From positions 1,621,001 to 1,685,000 of the forward strand of contig NZ_PZZM01000001.1 in the NCBI RefSeq assembly GCF_003046175.1: DNA of 64,000 nucleotides, in the 5' to 3' direction. Positions 36,320 to 45,137 of this stretch are shown here, one piece after another. Position numbers and translations under genes: made by a program. Source of the stretch: Bosea sp. 124. Lineage in GTDB: Bacteria; Pseudomonadota; Alphaproteobacteria; Rhizobiales; Beijerinckiaceae. The notes beneath the pieces were generated by a model. It did no database searches. It had not been told where the DNA came from and worked only from the letters and a program-made list of their open reading frames with translations. How positions within the stretch are numbered: position 1 is the first letter of the stretch; each line of letters begins with the position of its first letter.

Positions 36320-36420
36320 TCAATGTGACCTCACCTCAAATTCGATCGACCATAATTCGCTTTCATGTCGACGTAAATAAGTAGATATCACCTTGGCGAA
36401 GGTAATAGCTGAGGTATTTT
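36320..36420. promoter_or_regulatory. AT-rich divergent promoter region, LysR / phnA
   Basis: This gap is clearly richer in A and T than its surroundings. It carries ACCTCA near 36333 and the complementary TGAGGT near 36410, about 75 bases apart, which could be paired regulator half-sites. No convincing -35/-10 pair was found. Confidence 0.4.
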
Positions 36421-37695
36421 GTGTCTGATACATCGATTTATATCAATGGCCGCAGATATTATCTGCCACTCAACCCTAAAATTGTCATCTGCTATGATGG
36501 AATGGATCCGTCATATCTCGCAGATGCTGTGATAAGGGGCATTTCACCGCGCCTGTCCGTCATGGCGGAACACGGCTTTTATGCCAGCGCGCATTCCGCC
36601 ATGCCGAGCTTCACCAATCCGAACAACGTCTCGATCGTCTGCGGCGCGCCGCCCAGCGTCCACGGCGTCTCCGGGAATTACTGGTATGACCGCGATACGG
36701 GCCAGGAGGTCATGATGACCGATGCCGGCCCGCTGCGCGCGCCGACGATCCTCGCCGGGCTGGCCGGGGCCGGCGTCAAGGTCGCGGCCGTCACGGCCAA
36801 GGACAAGCTGCGCAAGGCGCTGGCCGTCGGGCTCGCCGGCGAAGGCCTGACGGGCATCGCCTTCTCGGCCGAGAAGGCGGCCGGCGCCACGCAGGCGGAA
36901 CATGGCATCTCCGGCGACGAGGCCCAGGCCGGCCACCCCGTTCCCGACCAGTATTCTCCGGAGCTTTCGCTGTTCGTGCTCGATGCGGGGCTTCGGCTGC
37001 TCCGAAGCGGCCGGGCCGAGGTGCTCTACCTGTCGCTCTCCGATTTCGTCCAGCATGCCCATGCTCCGGGCGCACCCGAATCCGACGCCTTCATCCGGGC
37101 CGTGGATGCACGCGTCGGCGCGCTGCTCGACGCCGGCGCGACGGTCGGCATCGTCGCCGACCATGGCATGACCGATCTTTCGCTCGCCGACGGCAGGCCG
37201 AACATCCTCTATCTCGGGGACCGGCTGGATGCGCGCTTCGGCGCCGGCGCGACACGGGTGATCTGCCCGATCACCGACCCTTTCGTGCGCCATCACGGCG
37301 CGCTCGGCGGCTTCGTGCGTGTCCACATCCTGGGCGATCTCGACCGCGACGCGGTCCGCGCTTTCCTGGGCCGCCTGCCCGGCGTCGAGCTCGCCCTCCT
37401 GCGCGAGGAGATGTGCCGCCGGTTCGACCAGCCGATGGAGCGGGAGGGCGACATCGCCGTGATCGCCGGCAAGGGCGTCGCGCTCGGCACACATGACGGC
37501 GCGCATGCCCTCGGCGATCTCGCCGGCGCGCGGCTGCGCTCGCATGGCAGCCTCGCCGAACGGGACGTGCCCTTCCTCGTCTCGGAGCCGCTTGACGCCG
37601 CCTACCAGCGCAAGGCCGCGACGCAACAGCTCCACAACTACGACATCTTCGATTTCGTGCTGAACGGCACGCGCCGGGAGGGCATCGCGCCATGA
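36421..37695 (+). CDS. phnA: phosphonoacetate hydrolase
   Basis: A 424-residue alkaline-phosphatase-superfamily enzyme that cleaves the C-P bond of phosphonoacetate to acetate and phosphate using two zinc ions. The expected ligands are in order: Asp26 (C-Y-D-G-M-D), nucleophile Thr65 (S-F-T-N-P-N-N), Asp208 and His212 (S-D-F-V-Q-H), Asp247/His248 (V-A-D-H-G-M) and His358 (G-T-H-D-G-A-H). The spacing matches the rhizobial enzyme. It starts with GTG. Codon use in the first 30 codons is AT-richer than usual for the window. Confidence 0.92.
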   Translation: MSDTSIYINGRRYYLPLNPKIVICYDGMDPSYLADAVIRGISPRLSVMAEHGFYASAHSAMPSFTNPNNVSIVCGAPPSVHGVSGNYWYDRDTGQEVMMTDAGPLRAPTILAGLAGAGVKVAAVTAKDKLRKALAVGLAGEGLTGIAFSAEKAAGATQAEHGISGDEAQAGHPVPDQYSPELSLFVLDAGLRLLRSGRAEVLYLSLSDFVQHAHAPGAPESDAFIRAVDARVGALLDAGATVGIVADHGMTDLSLADGRPNILYLGDRLDARFGAGATRVICPITDPFVRHHGALGGFVRVHILGDLDRDAVRAFLGRLPGVELALLREEMCRRFDQPMEREGDIAVIAGKGVALGTHDGAHALGDLAGARLRSHGSLAERDVPFLVSEPLDAAYQRKAATQQLHNYDIFDFVLNGTRREGIAP

Positions 37696-38972
37696 CGAAG
37701 CAGCGCCGTGCGGTCGCCCTCGTCCTCGACGGGTTGCGACGCGATTTCGTGACGCCGGATCTGATGCCCCGGCTTTCGGCGTTTCGCCAGCGAGCGAGCT
37801 GGGGAGCGGAACACCGTTCGGTCTTTCCCTCCGTCACCCGCGTCGTCTCGTCGAGCGTGGCGACGGGTTGCCGGCCCGCCCGGCACGGGCTCGCCGGCAA
37901 CACGATCGCGCTTTCGGTGGATGGCGCGCTCGCACTCTTCGACGCCGGCAAGCCGGAGTTCATCGCCGACAAGCAGCGCCTGACCGGCCAGGTGCTCGCC
38001 ATGCCGACGCTGGCCGAACGCCTCGCGCCACATGGCGGCGTCGTGGTCTTCAACAACGTCTCGCCAGGGGCGGCCTATCTGCATGACCCGCTCGGCCACG
38101 GCCATGTCTATCACCGGGCCGGCAGTTTCGGCCCCGGCCGGGCGCCGATCACGGGCGAGCGCGCGCTGGCGATCGAGGGCGACCTCGACGGCGACGCCAC
38201 GCTCATCGCCCGATTCACGGCCGAGCTTATCGACGAAGGCGGCCCGGCGCTGGCGCTGGCCTGGCTCGGACATCCCGACACGACCCAGCACGACTGCCCG
38301 CTCGGTTCGCCCCGGCACCATGACGCTTTGCGCCGCGCCGACAGCCATGCCGGTGCCGTCATCGACGCGGTCGATGCGGCGCGCGGGCGCGGCGAGGACA
38401 TCCTGCTGCTGATCGCCTCCGATCACGGCCACCAGACCGTGACAGGGGTCGTCGACATCGCGGGCGAGCTCATCGCGGCAGGGCTCAAGGCTTCGCCCGT
38501 CTCCACCGATGTCGTGGTTGCACCGAACGGCACCGCGGCCCTGATCTATATCGATCCGGAGCAGGCGGAGCTTGCCGCGCGGGTCGGTGCCTTCCTCGCC
38601 GGCCGCCCCTGGGTCGGCCGCCTGATCGCGCCGGAGGCATTCGCGGAATTCGGCGTTCCGGCCGGCGGGGATCTCGCCTTCGCCGTGGCGATGGCCGCCG
38701 ATGACGAGGCCGTCAACGACCACGGCGTGCCCGGCCTCAGCCTGGCGGCCAAGCCTGCCGGCGGCAAGCCCGACCGCCTCGGCTGCGGCCAGCATGGCGG
38801 GCTCGGCCGCTACGAGCAGTCGCCCGTCCTGATGCTCGAAGGCTCCGGCTTCGAGGCCGGGGCGACGTTCGCCGCCGCGACGTCGGCCATCGATCTGGCG
38901 CCGACGCTCCTCGCCTTTCTCGGACACGCGGCGGACGGCCTGGACGGCCGGCCGCTCCAGCTTCGCCCCTGA
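37692..38972 (+). CDS. alkaline-phosphatase-superfamily phosphodiesterase/hydrolase
   Basis: A 426-residue enzyme of the nucleotide-pyrophosphatase/phosphodiesterase type. Metal ligands: Asp13 (V-L-D-G-L-R), nucleophile Thr49 (F-P-S-V-T-R-V), G-H-P-D-T-T-Q-H, S-D-H-G-H-Q and C-G-Q-H-G-G-L. The ATGA overlap with phnA shows coupled translation. It is related to PhnA but not a duplicate. It might release phosphonoacetate or phosphate from an ester taken up by the transporter downstream; the substrate is unknown. Confidence 0.85.
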   Translation: MTKQRRAVALVLDGLRRDFVTPDLMPRLSAFRQRASWGAEHRSVFPSVTRVVSSSVATGCRPARHGLAGNTIALSVDGALALFDAGKPEFIADKQRLTGQVLAMPTLAERLAPHGGVVVFNNVSPGAAYLHDPLGHGHVYHRAGSFGPGRAPITGERALAIEGDLDGDATLIARFTAELIDEGGPALALAWLGHPDTTQHDCPLGSPRHHDALRRADSHAGAVIDAVDAARGRGEDILLLIASDHGHQTVTGVVDIAGELIAAGLKASPVSTDVVVAPNGTAALIYIDPEQAELAARVGAFLAGRPWVGRLIAPEAFAEFGVPAGGDLAFAVAMAADDEAVNDHGVPGLSLAAKPAGGKPDRLGCGQHGGLGRYEQSPVLMLEGSGFEAGATFAAATSAIDLAPTLLAFLGHAADGLDGRPLQLRP

Positions 38973-39001
38973 CCTCCACGAGCCGATCGGACCCGCAAGC
39001 C

Positions 39002-40552
39002 ATGACCCCTTCTTCCCCTGTACGCGGCCTTGACCGCCGCCATGTCCTCGCCGGAGCCGCGAGCCTTGCCGGCGCGCTGGCCGTCCTGCCCGTCGAGGCC
39101 TTCGGCCAGGCCGCCCGCAAGGGCGTCCTGAAATACGCCACGCTCGGCCTCGACACCTCGGACCCGCATCGCCACACCGGCAGCATCGCCTTGCAGCAAT
39201 GCTATGTCGAAACGCTGACCTCGATCGCCGCCGACGGCTCCGTCGAACCCTTCCTCGCCGAGAGCTTCGAGATGTCGCCGGACGGGCTGACCTATCGCTT
39301 TAGGCTCAGGCCAAACGTCAGGTTCCACAATGGCGAGGTGATGAGCGCGGCCGACGTCGCCGCTAATTTCGAGCGCGTGAAGACCAAGGTGAAGGGCGGC
39401 TGGCTCGTCTCGGCGATGAAGCGCGTCGTCAAGCTCGAGACGCCCGACGCAACCACGCTCGCCGTCACCCTGCAGGAGCCCTATTCGCCCTTCCTCAACC
39501 TGCTCTCGGAACTCTGGATCCTGTCGCCGAAATCGGAGGGCTGGGAGGAGACGATCAAGACGCCGCTCGGCACCGGGCCGTTCACCTTCGGCACCTGGCA
39601 GCCCAAGGTGAAGCTCCTCGCGCCGGCCTTCGCGGGCTACTGGAAGAGCGGCGCGCCGCATCTGGAAGCGGTCGAGTTCGATCTGCGCGACGGCATCGAC
39701 AAGAGCCTCGCGCTGCGTGCGGGCGACGTCCATATCATCAGCGCGGAACGGGAAGCCGCCGAAGGCCTCGAGAAGGCCGGTGTCGCCACCATCTCGGGCC
39801 TGAAGGACTCGACCTGGTATTTCGTCGCTTTCAACAACCGGAAGCCGCGCAAGCCGTTCGACGATTTGCGCGTGCGCCGAGCCCTGGCACTGGCCGTGGA
39901 CAAGGCCGCCTTCATGAACTTCGTCGGCGGCGCAAAAGGCATCGTCACCAACCAGATCGTGGCGCCCGGCAATCTCTATTTCGACCAGGCGACACATGAC
40001 GCCGACGCCTTCCGCAAGCCGGATCTCGACCAGGCCCGGAAACTGCTCGCTGAAGCGGGCGTGAAGCCGGCCGAGCACGTGATCGAGTTCGTCTCCTGGC
40101 AGGAGCCCTATGCGCAGGTCGTCGTGCAGATGGTGCGCAAGCTCGGCTTCAAGGTGAACCACGTCGCGCTCGACGATATCGGCGCCCAGAAGCGCCTCGG
40201 CCAATACGACTGGGACATGAACGCGATGGCGTCGGGCCCGCGCTCCGACATCTTCCTGCGCTATGTCCGGCTGATGAGCGACGGCCCCAATCCCGTCCTC
40301 TGGGGCGGCATCCAGGACCCCGATCTCGACAAGCTGATCGACGAGGCCGTCAAGGAGCCCGACGCGGCCGACCGCAAGGCGACCTATCTCAAGGCCTCGA
40401 AGCGCGTCATCGAGAAGGGCTATTTCCACGTGCTCGGACACGCACCGAGCCTGATCGCCATCCGCAAGGGCGTGAAGGGCTACGACCCCGGCTTCACCTG
40501 GGCCTGCCACTGGGCGAGCGGCGGCGTCGCCCACACCACGATCGACGCCTGA
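39002..40552 (+). CDS. peptide-type ABC transporter substrate-binding protein
   Basis: A 516-residue family-5 binding protein. The leader L-D-R-R-H-V-L-A-G-A-A has a twin arginine followed by a hydrophobic core, so Tat export is likely. Family landmarks are F-L-A-E-S-F-E-M-S-P-D-G and G-T-G-P-F-T-F. It starts 30 bases after the phosphodiesterase gene and probably feeds the phosphonate hydrolase pair with substrate. Confidence 0.9.
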   Translation: MTPSSPVRGLDRRHVLAGAASLAGALAVLPVEAFGQAARKGVLKYATLGLDTSDPHRHTGSIALQQCYVETLTSIAADGSVEPFLAESFEMSPDGLTYRFRLRPNVRFHNGEVMSAADVAANFERVKTKVKGGWLVSAMKRVVKLETPDATTLAVTLQEPYSPFLNLLSELWILSPKSEGWEETIKTPLGTGPFTFGTWQPKVKLLAPAFAGYWKSGAPHLEAVEFDLRDGIDKSLALRAGDVHIISAEREAAEGLEKAGVATISGLKDSTWYFVAFNNRKPRKPFDDLRVRRALALAVDKAAFMNFVGGAKGIVTNQIVAPGNLYFDQATHDADAFRKPDLDQARKLLAEAGVKPAEHVIEFVSWQEPYAQVVVQMVRKLGFKVNHVALDDIGAQKRLGQYDWDMNAMASGPRSDIFLRYVRLMSDGPNPVLWGGIQDPDLDKLIDEAVKEPDAADRKATYLKASKRVIEKGYFHVLGHAPSLIAIRKGVKGYDPGFTWACHWASGGVAHTTIDA

Positions 40553-40575
40553 CCGGACGAAGGCGGGGTGGCGCC

Positions 40576-41511
40576 ATGGCGGTGCAGGCTTCAGCAGGGG
40601 AATCGGGCCGTGGCCGGGCGCCCTCCCGACGCCGCCATCGGCCGGTCGGCCTCGTGCTCGCCTGCACCGTCGTGCTGCTGGTCGCCGCCGCCAGCCTGGC
40701 CGCGCCCTGGCTGACCGGGAACTCGCCGCTCGACCAGGACCTGCTCCAGATCAACAAGGGGCCGAGCGCGGATTTCCCGCTCGGCACCGACCATCTCGGC
40801 CGGGATGTCTTCGCGCGGCTGCTCTACGGCGCCCGTTCGACGCTCGGCATCTCGGTGACCGGCACGGCGATCGCCTTCGCGATCGGCGCCGGGCTCGGCC
40901 TGCTGGCGCTGAGCTTCGGGCGCTGGCCGGCAGCCATTCTGTTCTCGGCGATCGACCTCGTGCGCGCGCTTCCCGGCACGCTGCTCGCCCTGCTGCTGAT
41001 CGTCGGCCTCGGCAGCGGCGCCGGCCCGCTGATCCTGGCGCTCGGCATCTCGTTTGCGCCGCTCGTCGCCTATGTGACGCGCGCGACCTATCTGCGCGAG
41101 CAGGCGCGCGACTATGTCCAGGCGGCGTCGAGCTTCTGCGGCGGCAGGCTGCACATCCTGCGGCGCCACATCCTGCCCAATATCGCCGGCGCTCTCGTGA
41201 CCCAGGCGGCGATCATCCTGCCGCGCTGCATCGTCACGGAATCGGTGCTGAGCTTTCTCGGCGTCGGCTCCTCGCCGGACGCGCCGACCTGGGGCCGCAT
41301 GATCGCGGATTCGAGCCGCTTCGTCGAACGCGCGCCGCACGCGATCCTGGTGCCGCTGCTGGCGCTCGTCCTGCTGACGCTCAGCCTGTCGGCCATCGGC
41401 AACCATCTGCGGCGCCATCTCGACCCTGTTCGCGGCGAGGCCGACGGCCCTGCCGCGGAGGACGAGCCGGAGCCCGTCGCGCCGTCCCGCGCACCGCTCG
41501 CGATCACCTAG
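40576..41511 (+). CDS. peptide ABC transporter permease (DppC type)
   Basis: A 311-residue permease with an N-terminal membrane helix, the L-G-T-D-H-L-G-R-D-V-F motif characteristic of DppC/OppC, and docking loop Y-V-Q-A-A-S-S-F-C-G-G. The C-terminal 35 residues are acidic and Pro-rich. The order DppC before DppB is the reverse of the commoner arrangement. Confidence 0.9.
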   Translation: MAVQASAGESGRGRAPSRRRHRPVGLVLACTVVLLVAAASLAAPWLTGNSPLDQDLLQINKGPSADFPLGTDHLGRDVFARLLYGARSTLGISVTGTAIAFAIGAGLGLLALSFGRWPAAILFSAIDLVRALPGTLLALLLIVGLGSGAGPLILALGISFAPLVAYVTRATYLREQARDYVQAASSFCGGRLHILRRHILPNIAGALVTQAAIILPRCIVTESVLSFLGVGSSPDAPTWGRMIADSSRFVERAPHAILVPLLALVLLTLSLSAIGNHLRRHLDPVRGEADGPAAEDEPEPVAPSRAPLAIT

Positions 41512-41523
41512 GAGGAAGCCGTC

Positions 41524-42432
41524 ATGGCACGCGCCATCGCCGTTCTGGCCAGCCTGTTGCGGGGCCTCGCGCAGGCCGCCTTCATCGTGATGCTGACCTT
41601 CTTTCTCTGTCGCGTCATGCCGGGCGACGTCGTCGACGTGCTCGGTCTCGAAGGCGGCCTTACGGCGGAGCAACAGGCCGAGATGCGCCACGGCCTCGGG
41701 CTTGACCGGCCCTTGCCGTTGCAGTTCGCCAACTGGGTCGGCCAGGCGCTGAGCGGCGATTTCGGCCGTTCGATCCGCTTCGACCGCCCCGTCGGGGAGA
41801 TGCTCGGAACGGCCTTGCCGGTCACCGCGCGGCTTACCGCGCTGAGCTTCTGCTTCGGCGTGGCACTGGCCTTGCTGCTCGCGGTCGCCGCCACGGCGCG
41901 GCCCTCGCGCTGGCTCGATGCCGTCATCGATGCCGTCAACACCTGGTCGATCGCCGTTCCGACCTTCTGTGCGGGGGTCGCGGCGATCCTGGTCTTCTCG
42001 ATCTGGCTGGGCTGGCTGCCGGTCATCGGCGGGCTTCTCGTGCCCGTGCTCGTGATCGGCCTCGACAACGCCGGGCAGATCGTCAAATCGCTGCGCGAGG
42101 AGCTGCGCGAAGCGGTGATGCTGCCGCATGTCCGCACGGCTCGCGCAAAAGGCCTGTCGCCCTGGCGCATCGCCTTCGCCCATGTGCTGCCGGCCGCGAT
42201 GCCAGTCATGCTCGCCTTGTCGGGACTCGTGCTGGGAGGGCTGGTCGCAGGCTCGCTGACGATGGAGGTGCTGTTCGCGCTGCCCGGCCTCGGCAGCCTG
42301 ACGCTCAACGCCATCCATGGCCGCGACTATCCGATCATCCTCGCCGCCGTCACCCTGATCGCCGTTGCGCTCGTCGCCATCAACACGGTCGTCGACATGC
42401 TACACCGCCTGATCGATCCGAGGCTTGCCTGA
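41524..42432 (+). CDS. peptide ABC transporter permease (DppB type)
   Basis: A 302-residue permease with six predicted helices. It has the D-L/V-L-G-L-E-G-G-L-T and L-G-L-D-R-P-L-P-L-Q-F pattern of DppB proteins and docking loop A-R-A-K-G-L-S-P-W-R. AGGAGG lies 7 bases ahead of the ATG. Its stop shares one base with the next start. Confidence 0.9.
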   Translation: MARAIAVLASLLRGLAQAAFIVMLTFFLCRVMPGDVVDVLGLEGGLTAEQQAEMRHGLGLDRPLPLQFANWVGQALSGDFGRSIRFDRPVGEMLGTALPVTARLTALSFCFGVALALLLAVAATARPSRWLDAVIDAVNTWSIAVPTFCAGVAAILVFSIWLGWLPVIGGLLVPVLVIGLDNAGQIVKSLREELREAVMLPHVRTARAKGLSPWRIAFAHVLPAAMPVMLALSGLVLGGLVAGSLTMEVLFALPGLGSLTLNAIHGRDYPIILAAVTLIAVALVAINTVVDMLHRLIDPRLA

Positions 42433-44081
42433 TGCGCCCGATCCTCGACGTCGCCGATCTCGACATCACCATCGCCGGGCGCTGCGTGGTGCGCGATCTC
42501 TCCTTCGCGATCGCGCCCGGCGAAACCATGGCGCTGATCGGGGAATCGGGCTCCGGCAAATCGATGACCGCGGCCGCGATCATGGGGCTGCTGCCACCCG
42601 GCGCGCGGATCGGCACGCAGGCGCGCCTGCGCCTCGACGGCGAACTGCTGAAGCCCGAGGACGAGGCGGCGATGCGCCGCCTGCGTGGCCGCGCCATGAG
42701 CATGGTCTTCCAGGACCCGATGAGCTGCCTCAACCCCTTCATGCCGGTCTCCGGACAGATCGACGAGGCGCTGCAAAGACTCGGTACGGGCGCCGGCCGG
42801 GAGCGCCGCGCGCGCCTGCTCGAACTGCTAGCCATGGTCGAGCTGCCCGATCCCGCCGCCATCGCGCGGCGCTACCCGCATGAACTGTCCGGCGGCCAGC
42901 AGCAGCGCGTCATGCTCGCCATGGCGCTGGCGGCCGAGCCGCAACTGCTGATCGCCGACGAGCCGACGAGCGCGCTCGATGCGACGGTCCAGGCCGAGAT
43001 CCTGGCGCTTCTGAAAAACCTCCAGCGCAAGCTCGGCAACGCGCTGCTGTTCATCACGCATGACCTGGCGGCTGCGGCCGAGCTCGCCCACCGCATCGTC
43101 GTGATGCAGGCCGGACGGGCGGTCGAACGCGGCCCGGTCCCGGTCATCCTCGGCGCGCCACGCGAGGATTATACGCGCAAGCTCGTCTCGACGCGGCGGA
43201 TGCTCGCCGCGCCGCCACAAACGCAGCCCGCGCCCCGCGTCGGCGAGCCCGCCCTGCGGATCGAGGGGCTCGTCCATGACTATCCCGCCAGGAGCCTCTT
43301 CGGCCGTGCGTTCCGGTCGCTCGACGGGGTCTCCCTGACGATCGCGCCAGGCGAGACGCTCGGCATCCTCGGCGAATCCGGCTCGGGTAAATCGACGCTG
43401 GCGCGGATCGCCATCGGTCTTGCCCGCCCGAGCGCCGGCGAGGTGACGCTCTTCGGGACGCCGATCGCGCGGCTGGCGCGGCTCGACCGCGCCCTGCGAC
43501 GCCGCTGCCAGATCATCTTCCAGAACCCCTATGGCGCACTCAATCCCCGGCTCACGATCGAGTCCGCCATGCGCGAGCCGCTGGAGCTGCTCGGCCTGTC
43601 TGGCCCCGGCGACCGAGACCGGATCGCAGCGGCACTGGGCGATGTGCGGCTCGGGCCGGAGCATCTCGCGCGCTACCCGCACCAGCTATCCGGCGGCCAG
43701 CGTCAGCGCGTCTGCATCGCCCGAGCCTTGCTGTCGGAACCGGAGCTGCTGATCTGCGACGAGATCGTGTCGGCGCTCGACGCCACGGTGCAGATGCAGG
43801 TCATCGCCATGCTGAAAGCGCTCCAGGCCAGGCGCGGATTTGCGATGATGTTCGTCGGCCACGATATCGAGATCGTGCGCTGGATGTCGGACCGCATCGC
43901 CGTGATGCATCGCGGCCAGATCGTCGAGCAGGGACCGGCGGGATTGCTCGTCGAGGCGCCGCAGGAGCCCTATACGCAAAGGCTGATCGCCGCGATGCCA
44001 CGGGCGCATACGATGACAGGCGAAGCTGACGAAGGTGGCGGCACGCCGCATCGCGATCTCGCCGAGCCGGCCCTCGGATAG
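42432..44081 (+). CDS. fused peptide ABC transporter ATPase (DppD-DppF)
   Basis: A 549-residue tandem ATPase. The first domain has Walker A G-E-S-G-S-G-K-S (37-44), signature L-S-G-G-Q-Q-Q-R and Walker [12 protein letters not shown]. The second has Walker A near 312-319, signature L-S-G-G-Q-R-Q-R and Walker B L-I-C-D-E-I-V-S-A-L-D, where the usual Pro is Ile. It completes the importer of the phosphonate module. Confidence 0.93.
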   Translation: MRPILDVADLDITIAGRCVVRDLSFAIAPGETMALIGESGSGKSMTAAAIMGLLPPGARIGTQARLRLDGELLKPEDEAAMRRLRGRAMSMVFQDPMSCLNPFMPVSGQIDEALQRLGTGAGRERRARLLELLAMVELPDPAAIARRYPHELSGGQQQRVMLAMALAAEPQLLIADEPTSALDATVQAEILALLKNLQRKLGNALLFITHDLAAAAELAHRIVVMQAGRAVERGPVPVILGAPREDYTRKLVSTRRMLAAPPQTQPAPRVGEPALRIEGLVHDYPARSLFGRAFRSLDGVSLTIAPGETLGILGESGSGKSTLARIAIGLARPSAGEVTLFGTPIARLARLDRALRRRCQIIFQNPYGALNPRLTIESAMREPLELLGLSGPGDRDRIAAALGDVRLGPEHLARYPHQLSGGQRQRVCIARALLSEPELLICDEIVSALDATVQMQVIAMLKALQARRGFAMMFVGHDIEIVRWMSDRIAVMHRGQIVEQGPAGLLVEAPQEPYTQRLIAAMPRAHTMTGEADEGGGTPHRDLAEPALG

Positions 44082-44136
44082 CGCCTGCCGGGGCCGACCC
44101 GGCTCGGCTCCGCATCAGGCCGCGTGAGCCGTCAGG

Positions 44137-44152
44137 CCGTCCTGCCGGACGG
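44137..44152. terminator. short hairpin after the transporter operon
   Basis: CCGTCC and GGACGG with a 4-base loop. It lies between convergent genes beside a stronger hairpin at 44168-44196. Confidence 0.35.
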
Positions 44153-44167
44153 GCGGCACATCGGGAC

Positions 44168-44196
44168 GCGTGCTGCCGATCGATACGGCAGCACGC
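44168..44196. terminator. strong hairpin between convergent operons
   Basis: GCGTGCTGCCG and CGGCAGCACGC form a perfect 11-base stem with a 7-base loop, in the 128-base gap where the phosphonate operon and the minus-strand binding-protein gene meet. No T-run is present, so termination is inferred from stem strength and place. Confidence 0.55.
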
Positions 44197-44209
44197 AACC
44201 AGTGGGCGG

Positions 44210-45040
44210 TCAGCGCGGCTGGCTGTTGATCATGATCGCGGGCAGGGCCGAGTCGGACAGCTCCCACTTCTCGAAGATCTTGCCGTAGGTGCCATCCTTG
44301 ACCAGTTCCTGCAGCGCGTCGGCGACCGCGTCGCGGAAAGCGCTGTCGGTCTTGCGGAAGGCCGCGCCGTAATAGACCACGGTCATGGGCTTGCCGATGA
44401 CCTTGTAGATGCCGCCTTCCTGCTTGCTGGTGAAGGGGATCGTCTCGCCGCCCTGCACGGCCGCGTCGACGCGGCCCTGCTTGAGCTGCAGACGCGCATC
44501 GGGCGAGCTTTCCGTGCCGACGACCTCGATCGGCCCCTTGCCGGCCTTGACGCAATTCTCGTCGCTCCAGTCCTTGACCTGGCCGGGATAGGTGGTCGAA
44601 CGGACGGTGGCGATCTTCTTGCCGCAGAGCTCGACCGGATCTTTCAGGGCGCTGCTGGTCAGCGTGTAGAACATCGCGCCGGCGCGCATGTAGTTGACGA
44701 AGTCCATGGTCTCGCGGCGCGCCGGTGTGTCGGTCATGCCCGAGAGGATGAAGTCCGTGCGGCCGGTGGTCAGGGCCGGAGTGAGCTGGGCGAAGAGACC
44801 GTCCGTGCGCTCGACCTTGAGGCCGAGTTTCGCCGCCAGCGCGTCGACCAGATCGATGTCGAGCCCCTTGAAGGTGTTGGTTTCGGGGTCCTTGTACTCC
44901 ATCGGCGGATAGGTCGCGTTGATCGAGAGCTTCAGAACGCCCGCATCCTTGATCGCCTTCGGAATCTCGCCCGCACCGGCAGCGGCGGGCAGCAAGGCGA
45001 GGCCGAGAAAGGCGGCGCGGCAAACGAACTGTTTCAGCAT
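44210..45040 (-). CDS. amino-acid ABC transporter substrate-binding protein
   Basis: A 276-residue solute-binding family-3 protein with signal peptide (about 1-22, A-G-A/G-E). Landmarks are Y-P-P-M-E-Y-K-D, G-L-D-I-D-L-V-D-A-L and D-F-I-L-S-G-M-T-D-T. ATG 45040 is chosen because GGAGAG lies 6-7 bases upstream; the frame is open further. No permease is adjacent; the nearest unpaired permease and ATPase are at 50.3-52.0 kb, so it is probably their binding protein. Confidence 0.88.
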   Translation of the reverse strand: MLKQFVCRAAFLGLALLPAAAGAGEIPKAIKDAGVLKLSINATYPPMEYKDPETNTFKGLDIDLVDALAAKLGLKVERTDGLFAQLTPALTTGRTDFILSGMTDTPARRETMDFVNYMRAGAMFYTLTSSALKDPVELCGKKIATVRSTTYPGQVKDWSDENCVKAGKGPIEVVGTESSPDARLQLKQGRVDAAVQGGETIPFTSKQEGGIYKVIGKPMTVVYYGAAFRKTDSAFRDAVADALQELVKDGTYGKIFEKWELSDSALPAIMINSQPR

Positions 45041-45137
45041 GGAACTCTCCAGCGTTGGATTATCGGGACATGGTCTGCATCGAGGCGTAGGCCCGCTCGC
45101 GATCCGGCGGCGACGGTTGCAAGACTCCAGCCAGGGC

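Noticed and set aside
40591..42318. A 575-codon minus-strand frame opposite the peptide permeases
   Set aside because: Antisense shadow of two membrane proteins, dominated by Arg, Gln, Asp and Glu.
44115..45023. A 302-codon minus-strand frame overlapping the binding-protein gene in another frame
   Set aside because: The other minus frame (44210-45040) has a signal peptide and the family-3 motifs; this one is low complexity.
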